Assembly (NCBI GenBank): GCA_037968815.1
Contig: JBBKWF010000006.1
Coordinates: 62,001 to 126,000, forward strand
DNA from: Pseudopedobacter sp037968815
Lineage (GTDB): Bacteria > Bacteroidota > Bacteroidia > Sphingobacteriales > Sphingobacteriaceae
Direction of reading: 5' to 3'
DNA: 64,000 nt
The notes below the pieces were generated by a model. The model searched no databases. It was not told the origin of the DNA and saw nothing but the letters and a program-made list of their open reading frames with translations. The position numbers were made by a program, and so were the translations under genes. Within the stretch, counting starts at the first letter, position 1, and every line of letters begins with the position of its first letter. Positions 45,185 through 54,522 of this stretch are shown here, piece by piece.

Positions 45185-45679
45185 TTACCTATCATTAGGT
45201 CCTTGCATCTCTGGTTTCTTTCGTTGAAAAAAATATTTTGACAAATCTCGGCTAAGCTTATTAAAATCAGCAATTTGATCAGGTTCGCACAACTTTTTGA
45301 TTGCCAAAAAGTGATTGTAGTGCGCCAGTTCTATCTGTTTTTGCAAATTACCTAAACGATCAACAGAAGCGTCTTTTTCATCATTGTTTTCGCTAATTAA
45401 AGAGCGGTAAAGTTCTTTTTTATAATACCCAACACTATCACTCAATACTCTAATAGTTATTTGGTGTTCCTTAATCAGTTTCCCATACTGCTTGGCTTGT
45501 GCTTCAGAGAAATGAAGTCGGTTAATTACCACTCCCTTAGGGCTTTCTTGCCCCCGTTCAGCTCCACCGCCTTTTCCGGGTCGAGGAAAAGGTTTTCTGA
45601 GCATTAAAAATGCGACTAATGCTGTATTTAACACCAATAAGCCAATAACAGCTATGGTTAATAATTTAATTTTGCTCAT
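45185..45679 (-). CDS. Spy/CpxP-like small envelope protein
   Basis: A 164-aa protein with one N-terminal membrane anchor (LLTIAVIGLLVLNTALVAFL) and a helical domain with LHFSEAQAKQYGKLIKEHQ and DSVGYYKKELYRSL, resembling periplasmic heavy-metal-sensor/Spy proteins. It overlaps the preceding small membrane protein by 14 bases. In such operons the protein senses envelope or metal stress or acts as chaperone (inference). Confidence 0.7.
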   Translation of the reverse strand: MSKIKLLTIAVIGLLVLNTALVAFLMLRKPFPRPGKGGGAERGQESPKGVVINRLHFSEAQAKQYGKLIKEHQITIRVLSDSVGYYKKELYRSLISENNDEKDASVDRLGNLQKQIELAHYNHFLAIKKLCEPDQIADFNKLSRDLSKYFFQRKKPEMQGPNDR

Positions 45680-45947
45680 GATATAGCTCGTTAGAATTTG
45701 TTAGGTCTAATGATTTAGCCAATGTTGATATACTTGCTTTTTGAGGAGTAAGGACTTGCTTATAAAACACGGAAACATTTAAAATCATTAACACCATTCC
45801 GGCAGCAACAAAACTCCACTTCCATCTTACCGGAGCTATAACCGTCTCCAAATTTTCGATTTTCTGCTTAATGCCCGTAAACATAAATGGCGGAGCATCT
45901 ACCTCTTTGATATTCGAAAGCTTGTTTAATCTGTCTTCAATATTCAT
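45666..45947 (-). CDS. Small single-pass membrane protein, probable anti-sigma partner
   Basis: A 93-aa protein with a cytosolic N-terminal segment (about 1-40), one membrane segment (WSFVAAGMVLMILNVSVF) and a short outer tail. Size, topology and position, 26 bases after an ECF sigma gene and overlapping a Spy-like gene, fit an anti-sigma factor, but the zinc HxxxCxxC motif is absent. The assignment rests on context. Confidence 0.6.
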   Translation of the reverse strand: MNIEDRLNKLSNIKEVDAPPFMFTGIKQKIENLETVIAPVRWKWSFVAAGMVLMILNVSVFYKQVLTPQKASISTLAKSLDLTNSNELYHEQN

Positions 45948-45973
45948 ACTATTATACTTTTACGATATCTGAA

Positions 45974-46516
45974 TTAAATTCCTTCGTTTTCTTTTATTTT
46001 TTTTGAGATGGACTGTTTAGCCCGTTGTAATAAAGACTCTACCGCTTTTACACTTATGTTTAAAATTTCGGCAACTTCCTTTTGCGGTCTATCTTCTATT
46101 TTAGTTAAAATAATAACGTTTTTTTGGTTTGGAGGTAAAGCATAAATAACTTTCAACAGCCCTTCCATTGCTTCTTTATCTTCCGCCAGCACACCGGGAT
46201 GGTTAAAATCTACCAAATCAGAAATAGGTTCTTGTGTATCGGGTTTAAAAAGAGAAGTAATAAAGCCAAAACGTTTTTCTGTTTTTTTGGCTTTTAAAAA
46301 ATCGAGAGAAGCATTGATTGCAATTCTATAAATCCAAGTTTTTAAAGATGCTTTTTGCTCATCAAACTTTGGGTGGTATTGATATACTTTCACAAAAACT
46401 TCTTGTGCAATGTCTTCTGCATCTTCTGCATTCAACAAGTAATTTAGGCACAAGTTATAAACCATACTTTTATAAGTACGGTAAATGTTTTCAAATTGTT
46501 GTTCAGTTAATTTCAA
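45974..46516 (-). CDS. ECF RNA polymerase sigma factor
   Basis: A 180-aa group IV sigma factor. Region 2 contains NAEDAEDIAQEVFVKVYQ and LKTWIYRIAINASLDFLK; region 4 has LPPNQKNVIILTKIEDRPQK followed by EVAEILNISVKAVESLLQRA. It heads the minus-strand run with the small membrane protein and Spy-like gene and probably controls it, and perhaps the YHYH genes downstream (inference). Confidence 0.92.
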   Translation of the reverse strand: MKLTEQQFENIYRTYKSMVYNLCLNYLLNAEDAEDIAQEVFVKVYQYHPKFDEQKASLKTWIYRIAINASLDFLKAKKTEKRFGFITSLFKPDTQEPISDLVDFNHPGVLAEDKEAMEGLLKVIYALPPNQKNVIILTKIEDRPQKEVAEILNISVKAVESLLQRAKQSISKKIKENEGI

Positions 46517-46762
46517 TATTTTAACCGTATTTGTGCAAACTAATAATTGGCACCCCTATTTAAAGAATAGTACAAAGTAATAATATAAGCTTGATTTTAC
46601 ACTATGTTAAAAATTGTAAGTATTAAAATTAACCACTCGAAAAATCCCCACCTCTGCTTTTAGCAAAAAAAAACTTGAGTTCGATAATTATTTTTTTCTT
46701 TTACAGATTACGAAGGGTTAGGAAGCATTTTAAATTCTTTATAAGTTATTGAGCGAGGGAAT

Positions 46763-46861
46763 GCCCGTTTCTTTCTGTCGACGATAGGAGACATCTCACA
46801 AATTAAATATACTCGTAGCATTGCACCTGCTAGTGAGATGTCTCGTTGCCTCGACATGACG
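46763..46861. repeat. R1 repeat, copy 3 (in the 478-bp gap)
   Basis: About 99 bp; the right half reads GTGAGATGTCTCG then CCTCGACATGACG, the left half GTCGACGATAGGAGACATCT. The left border is uncertain. The gap 46517-46994 otherwise holds only the likely promoter regions of the ECF gene (minus) and the small plus-strand gene. Confidence 0.75.
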
Positions 46862-46972
46862 AAAGCTCTGCTCAACAATCAATCATCAAAGAAAACCAAG
46901 CTCTTCTTAAAAAATAAAGGGAAATGCTATAAAACTTAAATAGTTAAAATTTTCTAATCCGCAACCAATTGC

Positions 46973-46980
46973 TATTTTTG
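46973..46980 (+). promoter_or_regulatory. Candidate -7 box of the CsbD-like gene
   Basis: TATTTTTG matches TAnnTTTG and lies 14 bases before the ATG at 46995. A TTTC about 20 bases upstream could be a weak -33 box. A transcript from here would have only a very short leader. Confidence 0.4.
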
Positions 46981-46994
46981 TACAAACATATATC

Positions 46995-47210
46995 ATGGCA
47001 GAAATTAGCATCAGCAATACAGACTGGGACAGATTAAAGATTAAGCTTCAACGCAAATACAACCATTTAAGCGATGAGGATTTAGCTTTTGAAGCCGGAC
47101 AAGAAGAAAAATTAATCACTCACTTGCAAGAACGTTTAAGACGCAAAAGAGAATATGTGATTTTTACCTTGAAAAAAGGCTTGTTGAATATCGAAAACAA
47201 TAGACTTTAG
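46995..47210 (+). CDS. Small CsbD-like stress protein
   Basis: A 71-aa charged, helical, cytosolic protein. WDRLKIKLQRKYNHLSDED and EEKLITHLQERL follow the pattern of CsbD/YjbJ-type stress proteins, although the match is loose. It stands alone. Function of the family is unclear; expression in stress is the usual finding for CsbD. Confidence 0.65.
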   Translation: MAEISISNTDWDRLKIKLQRKYNHLSDEDLAFEAGQEEKLITHLQERLRRKREYVIFTLKKGLLNIENNRL

Positions 47211-47227
47211 TTTTCATTTTTGCTAAA

Positions 47228-47246
47228 ACAGGCCAAAATGGTCTGT
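47228..47246. terminator. Weak terminator hairpin between convergent genes
   Basis: ACAGGCCA and TGGTCTGT pair (one G-T) around AAA. On the minus strand the stem is followed by TTT only. It is placed between the CsbD-like stop and the stop of the barrel protein. Confidence 0.35.
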
Positions 47247-47251
47247 AAAAA

Positions 47252-50200
47252 CTAAAAATACGCCCTTACTTGTACGCCACCGGTATGGATTGCTTTAACT
47301 TCGTTTGATTTTCTGCCTTCGTAAGTAAAATTTAGTTGAATACCGTTTGAAATTGTACGCTGGAAACCTAAAGACCAAGTTAGGTTTTTACCGGGCTGTA
47401 ACCCTTCTAGTAACTCATAAGCAACCGACGTGTTGTTTGCACCATCAAACTTATTATTGATAAAACTGAACTGACTGCTAAGCGTTCCACGCTTTAAAAG
47501 ATTATACCTCAGTTCGGTACCTAAGCTACTATTTAGTGTTTTCTCTCCACCAAAAATCGGCAAGTTTTCTTGTTGTTTTAATTTGGCTTTTAGGGTAGCT
47601 TTTAAATCGGTGCTAAACTGGTAGCCAAATTCGGGAGTTAACTCATAATAGGTAATGCTATAATTTCTTTCGACAAACAGTTGCGATGAAAAATCTTTAT
47701 TTCCTTGATTTAAACTGATATTAAAATTGCTTTTCCGTAAAAAGTTCCATCTTAATCTCAATCCTTTTTCTTCATTGGCTCGGCTATCAAAACCGTTGGT
47801 TAATAACAGCTTACTTCCTAACTTTTGTACGCTTAAATCAACACCAAAAATTGGATTTGTACGGTTGTAAAACAAAGTATTTCGCACAAAAGAATTTTGA
47901 GAAATCAGATTGCTTTCGCTGATATTGGTTTGGTAAGGGTTAAATAAAATGCCATTACCGCTCAGTAATTTTTTATTGATACGTAAGGATGTAATGTTTG
48001 AAAACTTGGCTAATAGTTTGGCAAATCCCGATTCGTTATCACGTAATAATTTAGCAGGGTTTAAACTTAAAGTTTGGTTAATATTGGTAAAGTTTGATTT
48101 TACAAACTGATTGTTTGGCCTAAAAACTTTGATGTACTTAGCTTGATCTGGATATTTAGAAATCTCGAACTCGTTAAGTTCCTTAATTCCATTACTATTG
48201 TAATCATTCCAAGCATAAATTCCTTGCGATGCCGTAACTTCTAAATAAACAAACTCTCGCTTAGGCTCCTGCCCTGTTCCCAGCTCGTAAAAAGATTGTA
48301 GGTTGATAAAGCCTTTTAAACCTGTAAAATTATAGTCAACCCTGGCTAATAAAGTTTCCTCGTTTTTGTTGAGGGTATCAGCACTTGAATAACTTACCGA
48401 ACGATAAGTAGCATTTAATGCTAGGTTAGAGTTTACATTTTTACTTAAAACCAACTTCCCCGTAAAGGTGTTGGCTTTTGAAAAAGACTTTAAGTTTTTT
48501 CCGTCAGGCAACTCATCAAACCTTTGATTGTACAATAATAAAAACTCGCGTTTTGCACTATCAGCAGATTTAACAAAATACTCATAAGCTCTAAAGCTAA
48601 AAGATTGAAGGTTTAGAGTATCGTTACTTAAATTAACAGTCCGGTTGTTTTCCTCGTTATAATTAAAGCCAGTTTCATAATAATTGAACGCCTTGGACAA
48701 AGTAAAGTTCTGACGATAAAACCTTCCGTCATCAGTAGTGGTTTTACTATTCAATAAGCTTCCTGCATATCTTGCGGTATAATTTTTAAGCTGATAAACT
48801 CCGTTTAAACTTTGTTGCAAACCGTTATAATAAGTCCCTCGGTTAAAGTTGGAAATACCGTAAGCAATGTTTTTCCTGTCCGATTTTATCAACTGTAGGC
48901 TTAAAGTACTCCAATGTTCATCCTCAGGCAAAAGCGAGGTAGAACTATAGTTAAAATCACGGTCAAACTCAACCGGGCGATAACGCTCCAAAGGTTTAAA
49001 CTGTTGGTTTACGTACTCGTAGCTAAGGCTAGTCTTTAAGCGTAAACCCGTGGTGTCATTTCCGTTGATTATCCTTGTGTCTTTTCCAATAATCTTATAA
49101 GCCAGGCCTTTATTTTGGTTGTTCTGCAAATCAGAGAAAAGGTTTACATCATTATCGCTAAAGCCAATTTCCGTAAAAACTTGAGTTCTCTTGGAAATTT
49201 TATAATCAGCGTTTAAGGTAATTAATTGCTGTTTTTTGGGAGTAACCAATAAGCTCACCGGCGAATAATCCCCTTGTAAAACACCGCCTTGCGGAGCTAC
49301 GAAAACATAAACCCTACCGTTTGCTACAGAATTAACATCTATCTGGTAATTACCGGTATTTGGGCCCACATAAGAAAAACCAACCCGATACTTTGCGTTT
49401 ATAGGGTTTGTGCTGTAAACATATATATCGGCAATGCCCAAAGAATCTACTTTTTTGTATAAAATCTCGTTTTCATTAAAAGCAACACTATCCACATTTG
49501 GGTAAACCGCCTGACTAATGTCGTTACCAATTCCTTCTAAAAATTGCTTTTGGTTATCGTTTAAATCCTGTAAAATAGGTTTCGATGGGTTATCCTGCTC
49601 GCTATAATAGTTAAAGTTTAGTTTCAGTTTTTCTGATTTAAAACCTTGGTTAACTTGGTAAAGACTACGGGCATAAGATTTATCAGAATATTCAAACTCT
49701 ACCACAATTCTTGAGTTTCTGGTAATCAATCGCTTGGTAGTAAAAGTTAGTTCGGCGGTATTATAGTCAACTACATAATCATTATCCTGTCCACGTAAAA
49801 GCAAAACACCATCAATAAAAACACGTTCGGTACCCGATAAAACAATGATAAACTGCTCGCCATTATTACCTTGTAAACGGTAAGGCCCTTGGTTGCCTTC
49901 AATTCCATCAAAACTATTTCTGGCCGACCTACCTTTTGCAACTGCAGCCGCAAAGCCAGTTTCATAAGTCCTGTCTTTTTTATCTTTAAAAACGTTGCTA
50001 GCGCTTATCCCTTGTGTTCTTTTGAAATAGTTAGCAAAGTAGCTGTCAGGTCTGCGGAGTTCGTAATCACCCGCTATTAAGGTGGCTTCTTTTCTTTTTA
50101 ATTGGATAAAAACTTTATCAAAATCATTGATTTGTTGCGTATTCCCTTCCGGCTGAATTGGAATATTATCATCAGATATTGCAGCTAGAATTTCAATATC

Positions 50201-50701
50201 ATTATTCAATTTACCCGAAAGTTGTAAAACCAGATTAGAGTTGACCGCCAAATCCTGATTATTACCAAAGCCAATACCACGAGAAATACTTCCACTTTTG
50301 TTGAACCCTTCGAAATTAAAGATTGCGTTCTCCTCTTTTTTTACTTGATAAATGTAGGGTTGGTTATTGATAACCTCTTCTTCAATTAACTTGGGGTCTT
50401 TATAAAATTGCTTTTTTGCGAGTAAAACTGGTAAAGTTTTATAGCTCACCAAAACAGAATCTACACTAGGTTTTTGCAACCACACCAAAACGGATGAAGC
50501 ATAATTAATTTGATATTGCTTTTGATCTACCGTTAAAGTGCCTGATAAAACTTTAAAACTGTTAGGTAAAATGCTCAGCGTATCTAAGCTAATAGAATCT
50601 TTAACAGCTATTTTCTTTAAAATTTGGGACGGATTAATTTGTGCATAACCAGTTAGCGATGCAAAAAACAACAGAAAACCGATTACACATTTATTTATCA
50701 T
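47252..50701 (-). CDS. Large outer-membrane beta-barrel protein, function unknown
   Basis: A 1149-aa protein with a signal peptide (cleavage near GYAQ). The N-terminal third includes GSISRGIGFGNNQD, then ERVFIDGVLLLRGQDNDYVV and ITRNSRIVVEFEYSDKSYAR, which resemble repeats of SprA-type and TonB-type surface proteins. The C-terminal two thirds consist of amphipathic strands with aromatic ends, and the last residue is Phe, as in outer-membrane barrels. It shares one base with the kinase gene upstream (TAATG). I do not recognise a named function. Confidence 0.75.
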   Translation of the reverse strand: MINKCVIGFLLFFASLTGYAQINPSQILKKIAVKDSISLDTLSILPNSFKVLSGTLTVDQKQYQINYASSVLVWLQKPSVDSVLVSYKTLPVLLAKKQFYKDPKLIEEEVINNQPYIYQVKKEENAIFNFEGFNKSGSISRGIGFGNNQDLAVNSNLVLQLSGKLNNDIEILAAISDDNIPIQPEGNTQQINDFDKVFIQLKRKEATLIAGDYELRRPDSYFANYFKRTQGISASNVFKDKKDRTYETGFAAAVAKGRSARNSFDGIEGNQGPYRLQGNNGEQFIIVLSGTERVFIDGVLLLRGQDNDYVVDYNTAELTFTTKRLITRNSRIVVEFEYSDKSYARSLYQVNQGFKSEKLKLNFNYYSEQDNPSKPILQDLNDNQKQFLEGIGNDISQAVYPNVDSVAFNENEILYKKVDSLGIADIYVYSTNPINAKYRVGFSYVGPNTGNYQIDVNSVANGRVYVFVAPQGGVLQGDYSPVSLLVTPKKQQLITLNADYKISKRTQVFTEIGFSDNDVNLFSDLQNNQNKGLAYKIIGKDTRIINGNDTTGLRLKTSLSYEYVNQQFKPLERYRPVEFDRDFNYSSTSLLPEDEHWSTLSLQLIKSDRKNIAYGISNFNRGTYYNGLQQSLNGVYQLKNYTARYAGSLLNSKTTTDDGRFYRQNFTLSKAFNYYETGFNYNEENNRTVNLSNDTLNLQSFSFRAYEYFVKSADSAKREFLLLYNQRFDELPDGKNLKSFSKANTFTGKLVLSKNVNSNLALNATYRSVSYSSADTLNKNEETLLARVDYNFTGLKGFINLQSFYELGTGQEPKREFVYLEVTASQGIYAWNDYNSNGIKELNEFEISKYPDQAKYIKVFRPNNQFVKSNFTNINQTLSLNPAKLLRDNESGFAKLLAKFSNITSLRINKKLLSGNGILFNPYQTNISESNLISQNSFVRNTLFYNRTNPIFGVDLSVQKLGSKLLLTNGFDSRANEEKGLRLRWNFLRKSNFNISLNQGNKDFSSQLFVERNYSITYYELTPEFGYQFSTDLKATLKAKLKQQENLPIFGGEKTLNSSLGTELRYNLLKRGTLSSQFSFINNKFDGANNTSVAYELLEGLQPGKNLTWSLGFQRTISNGIQLNFTYEGRKSNEVKAIHTGGVQVRAYF

Positions 50702-53700
50702 TAACTAACCAACGGTAAAGCGATGTAGAATATGGTGCCTACATCAATTTCTGTGGTAAAATAAATATTTCCGTTTACATTTTGGATAGCTTGCTTAACA
50801 AAGGCTAAACCTAAACCTGTGCCAGAGCTTTTTGTAGTAAAGTTAGGGACAAAAATACTGTCTCTAGAATTCAACGGAATTCCCGCACCGTTATCTGCTA
50901 TTTTAATTTCTATCTTATTATTTCCTTTTTGCCCTTCAATCGTAATTACACCTTCTTTCCCTTCGTCAATTGCTTCAATGGCATTTTTCAAGAGGTTATT
51001 AAACGACCGTAACAATTGGTCTTTATCTGCCCGCACAAAACAGTTTCGCAAGCTTACTTCGTCACAATTAATTTTAATGTGATCCATCTGACTAAAAACC
51101 TCAATTGCCTTGTTAATAGTTTCTAGTAAATCTACCCGCTCTAACTTTAACTCGGGCATCTTTGCGAAATTTGAAAACTCGGATGCAATACGGCTTAAAC
51201 TATCAATCTGCTCTAGAAAAGACTTACTAAATTTTTGAAATTTAATGTCAAACTTTTCGTCTTTTTCTCGCCAAGACCTGTCTAACATCTGGATTCCTAA
51301 ACGTAAAGGCGTTAACGGGTTTTTAATTTCATGCGCTACTTGCTTTGCCATTTCACGCCACGCAGTCTCCCTTTCAGATTGTGCCAATTTATTAGCATTC
51401 TCTTCCAAGGCTTCAACCATGGCATTATACTCCATAATTAAACTACCAATCTCATCATTACGTTTCCATTCAATAGGATTGTTTGTTTTACCTGTTCTGG
51501 TCTTTAAAAAACTTTCCTGAATTAAACTCAAGGGGCTTGTAATTTGATTAGCTACCACAAAGGCAAAGAAACCCATCACCACAAAAACCAATACATATAT
51601 ATTGATAAGCAGGTTTAAAAATGTCCCTATCTTTTGGTTATAGTCGTCTTGATCTGCAAAATATGGTAGTTGCAAGTACGCTATTACATTGTTTTTATTG
51701 TTTTTGATGGGCATATATGCCGACGTAAACTTTAAACGATTAATAAACTCGTCTTGTAGAAACTCCGATTTCTTCTTTATTTTAAGATTTAAATAAGCTT
51801 CGGCATTCATTCTATCGGCAATTAAGCCAATAGCATAAATTTTATATTGAGTAGAATAAATTAGCCTTCCGTTTGTATCAAATAAATTTAGGTCAGAGTT
51901 ATAAAGTTTAGAAAACTCATCAAAAGTAATATTCCCCGAATTCTCAGTAAACGAACGTGAATCATTAAACAAACTATGCTCAAAAGAATCTGTAATGGTT
52001 CGTATTTTATTTTTAATAAAATTTTGCTGTTGTTCTTTATACTGAATAGAGATATACGAAAAGGTAATAATCCCGATAATTAAAGACGAGCTGACTACTG
52101 CCAGCACCAATGCAACTTGGATACGGGTTTTGTATAAAATTTCATTATTTGTTTTTAAGACTTGGCTTTTAACTCGCTTAAAATCAAAACTATACTTCCC
52201 AAAACCTGCTATAATCCATTTATAAGAAGTAGCGATTATGGCAAACAATAAAAATATGATAAAGAAAAATGATAATGAAGCTAGCTCTCGCCAAAAAGTG
52301 TTTGACTCGCTAGTTACCACAATGGTGGTAGTGCTGGTAGGTTTATATATTAAATGCTCGAACCCATTTTTATTAAGCACTACAAATTCTTTTATTGCTC
52401 CGTTTATAAAGAAGTCATTTATCAAATCGTAAACAAATGGACCGTATTGGTTTACTAATTTTTTGTTTTCGTAAAAAGCGTAAGAGTAATTTGTAAACTG
52501 CGAACTTTGGTTGGCATTACCGTTTTGTAGCAATTGGGGTAAAGTACCGTTAAATGCAACTTGTTTAGATGATAGCTCTAAAATCAATGTACCTGCAGTA
52601 GTATCTGCTTCTTTAATTGGAAAAACAGCAAAATAACTTTGATACCCAAAAGTATTGTTTAGCCTATAAAAGTAATTGCTAATTTTTATTGATGAGTTTT
52701 CAACCTGCTTTTTAAACTTATCAATTTTGATGTTTTTACCAAAACTAACTAGCGAATCTGAGGTATTAAAAAGATACGCTCTATAATCAAACTTATTAAG
52801 ATATTCAGTTAAGTACTTATTACTCACCCTAGAGTTAAGCTTAATATTATTGGCGGTTTTCGTTTTTAACAGGTTTGCAAAATACTTATCGTTGATGATA
52901 TCTTTTTCAACCTCACTAAAAGCAATAATTGCACTTGGGTCTTCTATTGAAGATAACTTTAGCAATAACGTTTTTTTAACCTCTTGTTGCTTAAAGCTTT
53001 CATAAGCATTCAATTTTAAAGAAACTACGGTAGAAAACACAAACGAGATCAACAATAGTGCAGGGAAAATCGCTCTATCATTAGGCTGATAATTTAGTTT
53101 AATTGCTATCAAAATAATAGCAAAAACTAAGACATGAAAAACCGAGTTTTGTTGAAAAATGAACGTTATTGCAATAAAAATCAAAGAAACTACTAATAAA
53201 GCTATCTTTTTACCTTTTGAGCTGACGTTGATATAGGTACTAAGGTTTACTAAAATATCTATAATTAAATAGTACGATAGTAAGGCAAACATGATCATTA
53301 AAATACCCAAAAAGCTAATGTAATTTAGGTTAACTAAGTTTGATACTTTAAAGTTGATGTTTGAATCGAAAATTAATCCAAAAAAGACCTTGGAATAGAA
53401 AAAGGATAGTAATGCAATAAACAATGCACTGTAAAATATAATACTGTAGCCTACAAACTTGTTTTTTATAGGCTTAAACATCCTTTTCTTATACGAGAAT
53501 GCAAAACCTGCAATCCATAAAAAGCTGATGGTGTTTAAAATAAAATCTGCAAAAGAAGGGAAATAGAAGCTTGAAGCATAAAAAGCAGGATCAAATAATT
53601 TAAGGCTATATAAGGCTTCGGGAAAGTGGTACTTTAAACCCAAATAACGTAATAAAAACAGTAATACAACCAAAGCCAGTAAAGCTAAAACCGGATAACC

Positions 53701-54408
53701 CGAATCTGCAAAATGCTTACATACACTGTTAATTAATAATAGTAGGGTAAAAAGGCCAAAGCACCATAAAAAAACCTCAATATTGGTGTACGGAACTTCA
53801 ATATTTTCATTCGCCTTTTTTATGGAAAAAAGAAACCTACCGTCTCTATTTTTTATATCAATTACTTCTGCATCATCAATATCCGCTACTTCTATATTTC
53901 TGTTATTGATAACATAGTCTTTAGAATTATCGTTGTTTAGATACTGGTTTTTAAAGGGCAGGCGAGACTTTATCGGTATAAAAAACAACATAGTAAAGTT
54001 ACCATCTGTCTTTTTTATTATCTCATAACTTCCATTGCCATGCTCTAAAAAGCTAGTACCTTCCTTAATACTGCGAGCATTATTGGTGGCAATTACAGCA
54101 TCAGACCAAAAAATGAGTTGGTTGTTTCTATAAACCTGAAAAAATATATTTTGTGCTGTAAAATACCGAAGAACTTCTGTAGCAGTTTTTGGATTAGTGG
54201 TTAACTTTTTAAGATTCTCAACGTTTTCTTTAGTGCTTAGAAAATCGTAAATCTCATTTTCTTTATTGATTAAACGTTCACTAATATCATCAGCAATATC
54301 ATATAGTTTTACCAATTGCGTTGATGTCCATCTTGCGGTTAAAGATGTAGCAAACAAGCCAATAGTTACTAAAAATAAAAGCCAACGTATTTTTGTGGAA
54401 GTTTTCAA
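50701..54408 (-). CDS. NtrY-like sensor histidine kinase, very large
   Basis: A 1235-aa membrane kinase. One N-terminal helix and an extracytoplasmic domain are followed by a cluster of about eight to ten helices (about 215-460), a second sensory region, two more helices and another periplasmic loop. Then come a HAMP (FVVANQITSPLSLIQE), HisKA with His1026 in HEIKNPLTPLRLG, and HATPase_c with NLLKNAIEAI, ADNGAGIP and GTGLGLAFVKQ. The WREMAKQVAHEIKNPL segment is typical of NtrY relatives. No cognate regulator is adjacent. Coupled to the barrel protein by a TAATG overlap. Confidence 0.88.
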   Translation of the reverse strand: MKTSTKIRWLLFLVTIGLFATSLTARWTSTQLVKLYDIADDISERLINKENEIYDFLSTKENVENLKKLTTNPKTATEVLRYFTAQNIFFQVYRNNQLIFWSDAVIATNNARSIKEGTSFLEHGNGSYEIIKKTDGNFTMLFFIPIKSRLPFKNQYLNNDNSKDYVINNRNIEVADIDDAEVIDIKNRDGRFLFSIKKANENIEVPYTNIEVFLWCFGLFTLLLLINSVCKHFADSGYPVLALLALVVLLFLLRYLGLKYHFPEALYSLKLFDPAFYASSFYFPSFADFILNTISFLWIAGFAFSYKKRMFKPIKNKFVGYSIIFYSALFIALLSFFYSKVFFGLIFDSNINFKVSNLVNLNYISFLGILMIMFALLSYYLIIDILVNLSTYINVSSKGKKIALLVVSLIFIAITFIFQQNSVFHVLVFAIILIAIKLNYQPNDRAIFPALLLISFVFSTVVSLKLNAYESFKQQEVKKTLLLKLSSIEDPSAIIAFSEVEKDIINDKYFANLLKTKTANNIKLNSRVSNKYLTEYLNKFDYRAYLFNTSDSLVSFGKNIKIDKFKKQVENSSIKISNYFYRLNNTFGYQSYFAVFPIKEADTTAGTLILELSSKQVAFNGTLPQLLQNGNANQSSQFTNYSYAFYENKKLVNQYGPFVYDLINDFFINGAIKEFVVLNKNGFEHLIYKPTSTTTIVVTSESNTFWRELASLSFFFIIFLLFAIIATSYKWIIAGFGKYSFDFKRVKSQVLKTNNEILYKTRIQVALVLAVVSSSLIIGIITFSYISIQYKEQQQNFIKNKIRTITDSFEHSLFNDSRSFTENSGNITFDEFSKLYNSDLNLFDTNGRLIYSTQYKIYAIGLIADRMNAEAYLNLKIKKKSEFLQDEFINRLKFTSAYMPIKNNKNNVIAYLQLPYFADQDDYNQKIGTFLNLLINIYVLVFVVMGFFAFVVANQITSPLSLIQESFLKTRTGKTNNPIEWKRNDEIGSLIMEYNAMVEALEENANKLAQSERETAWREMAKQVAHEIKNPLTPLRLGIQMLDRSWREKDEKFDIKFQKFSKSFLEQIDSLSRIASEFSNFAKMPELKLERVDLLETINKAIEVFSQMDHIKINCDEVSLRNCFVRADKDQLLRSFNNLLKNAIEAIDEGKEGVITIEGQKGNNKIEIKIADNGAGIPLNSRDSIFVPNFTTKSSGTGLGLAFVKQAIQNVNGNIYFTTEIDVGTIFYIALPLVS

Positions 54409-54432
54409 TTATTCAATATCTGATTTTTTAAT

Positions 54433-54449
54433 CGTTATAAATTATAACG
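54433..54449. promoter_or_regulatory. 17-bp palindrome upstream of the kinase gene
   Basis: CGTTATAA-A-TTATAACG is a perfect inverted repeat ending 24 bases before the kinase start at 54408. It could be an operator. Confidence 0.35.
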
Positions 54450-54482
54450 TTTTAATCAACAGCCTAAATCAAGCCAAAAAAA

Positions 54483-54504
54483 AGCAGGAAATTACTTTCC
54501 TGCT
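54483..54504 (-). terminator. Rho-independent terminator after fabD
   Basis: On the minus strand AGCAGGAAA and TTTCCTGCT pair around GTAA and run into a T tract of eight. It lies 18 bases beyond the fabD stop. Confidence 0.9.
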
Positions 54505-54522
54505 CCTAAATATAAAGTATTT

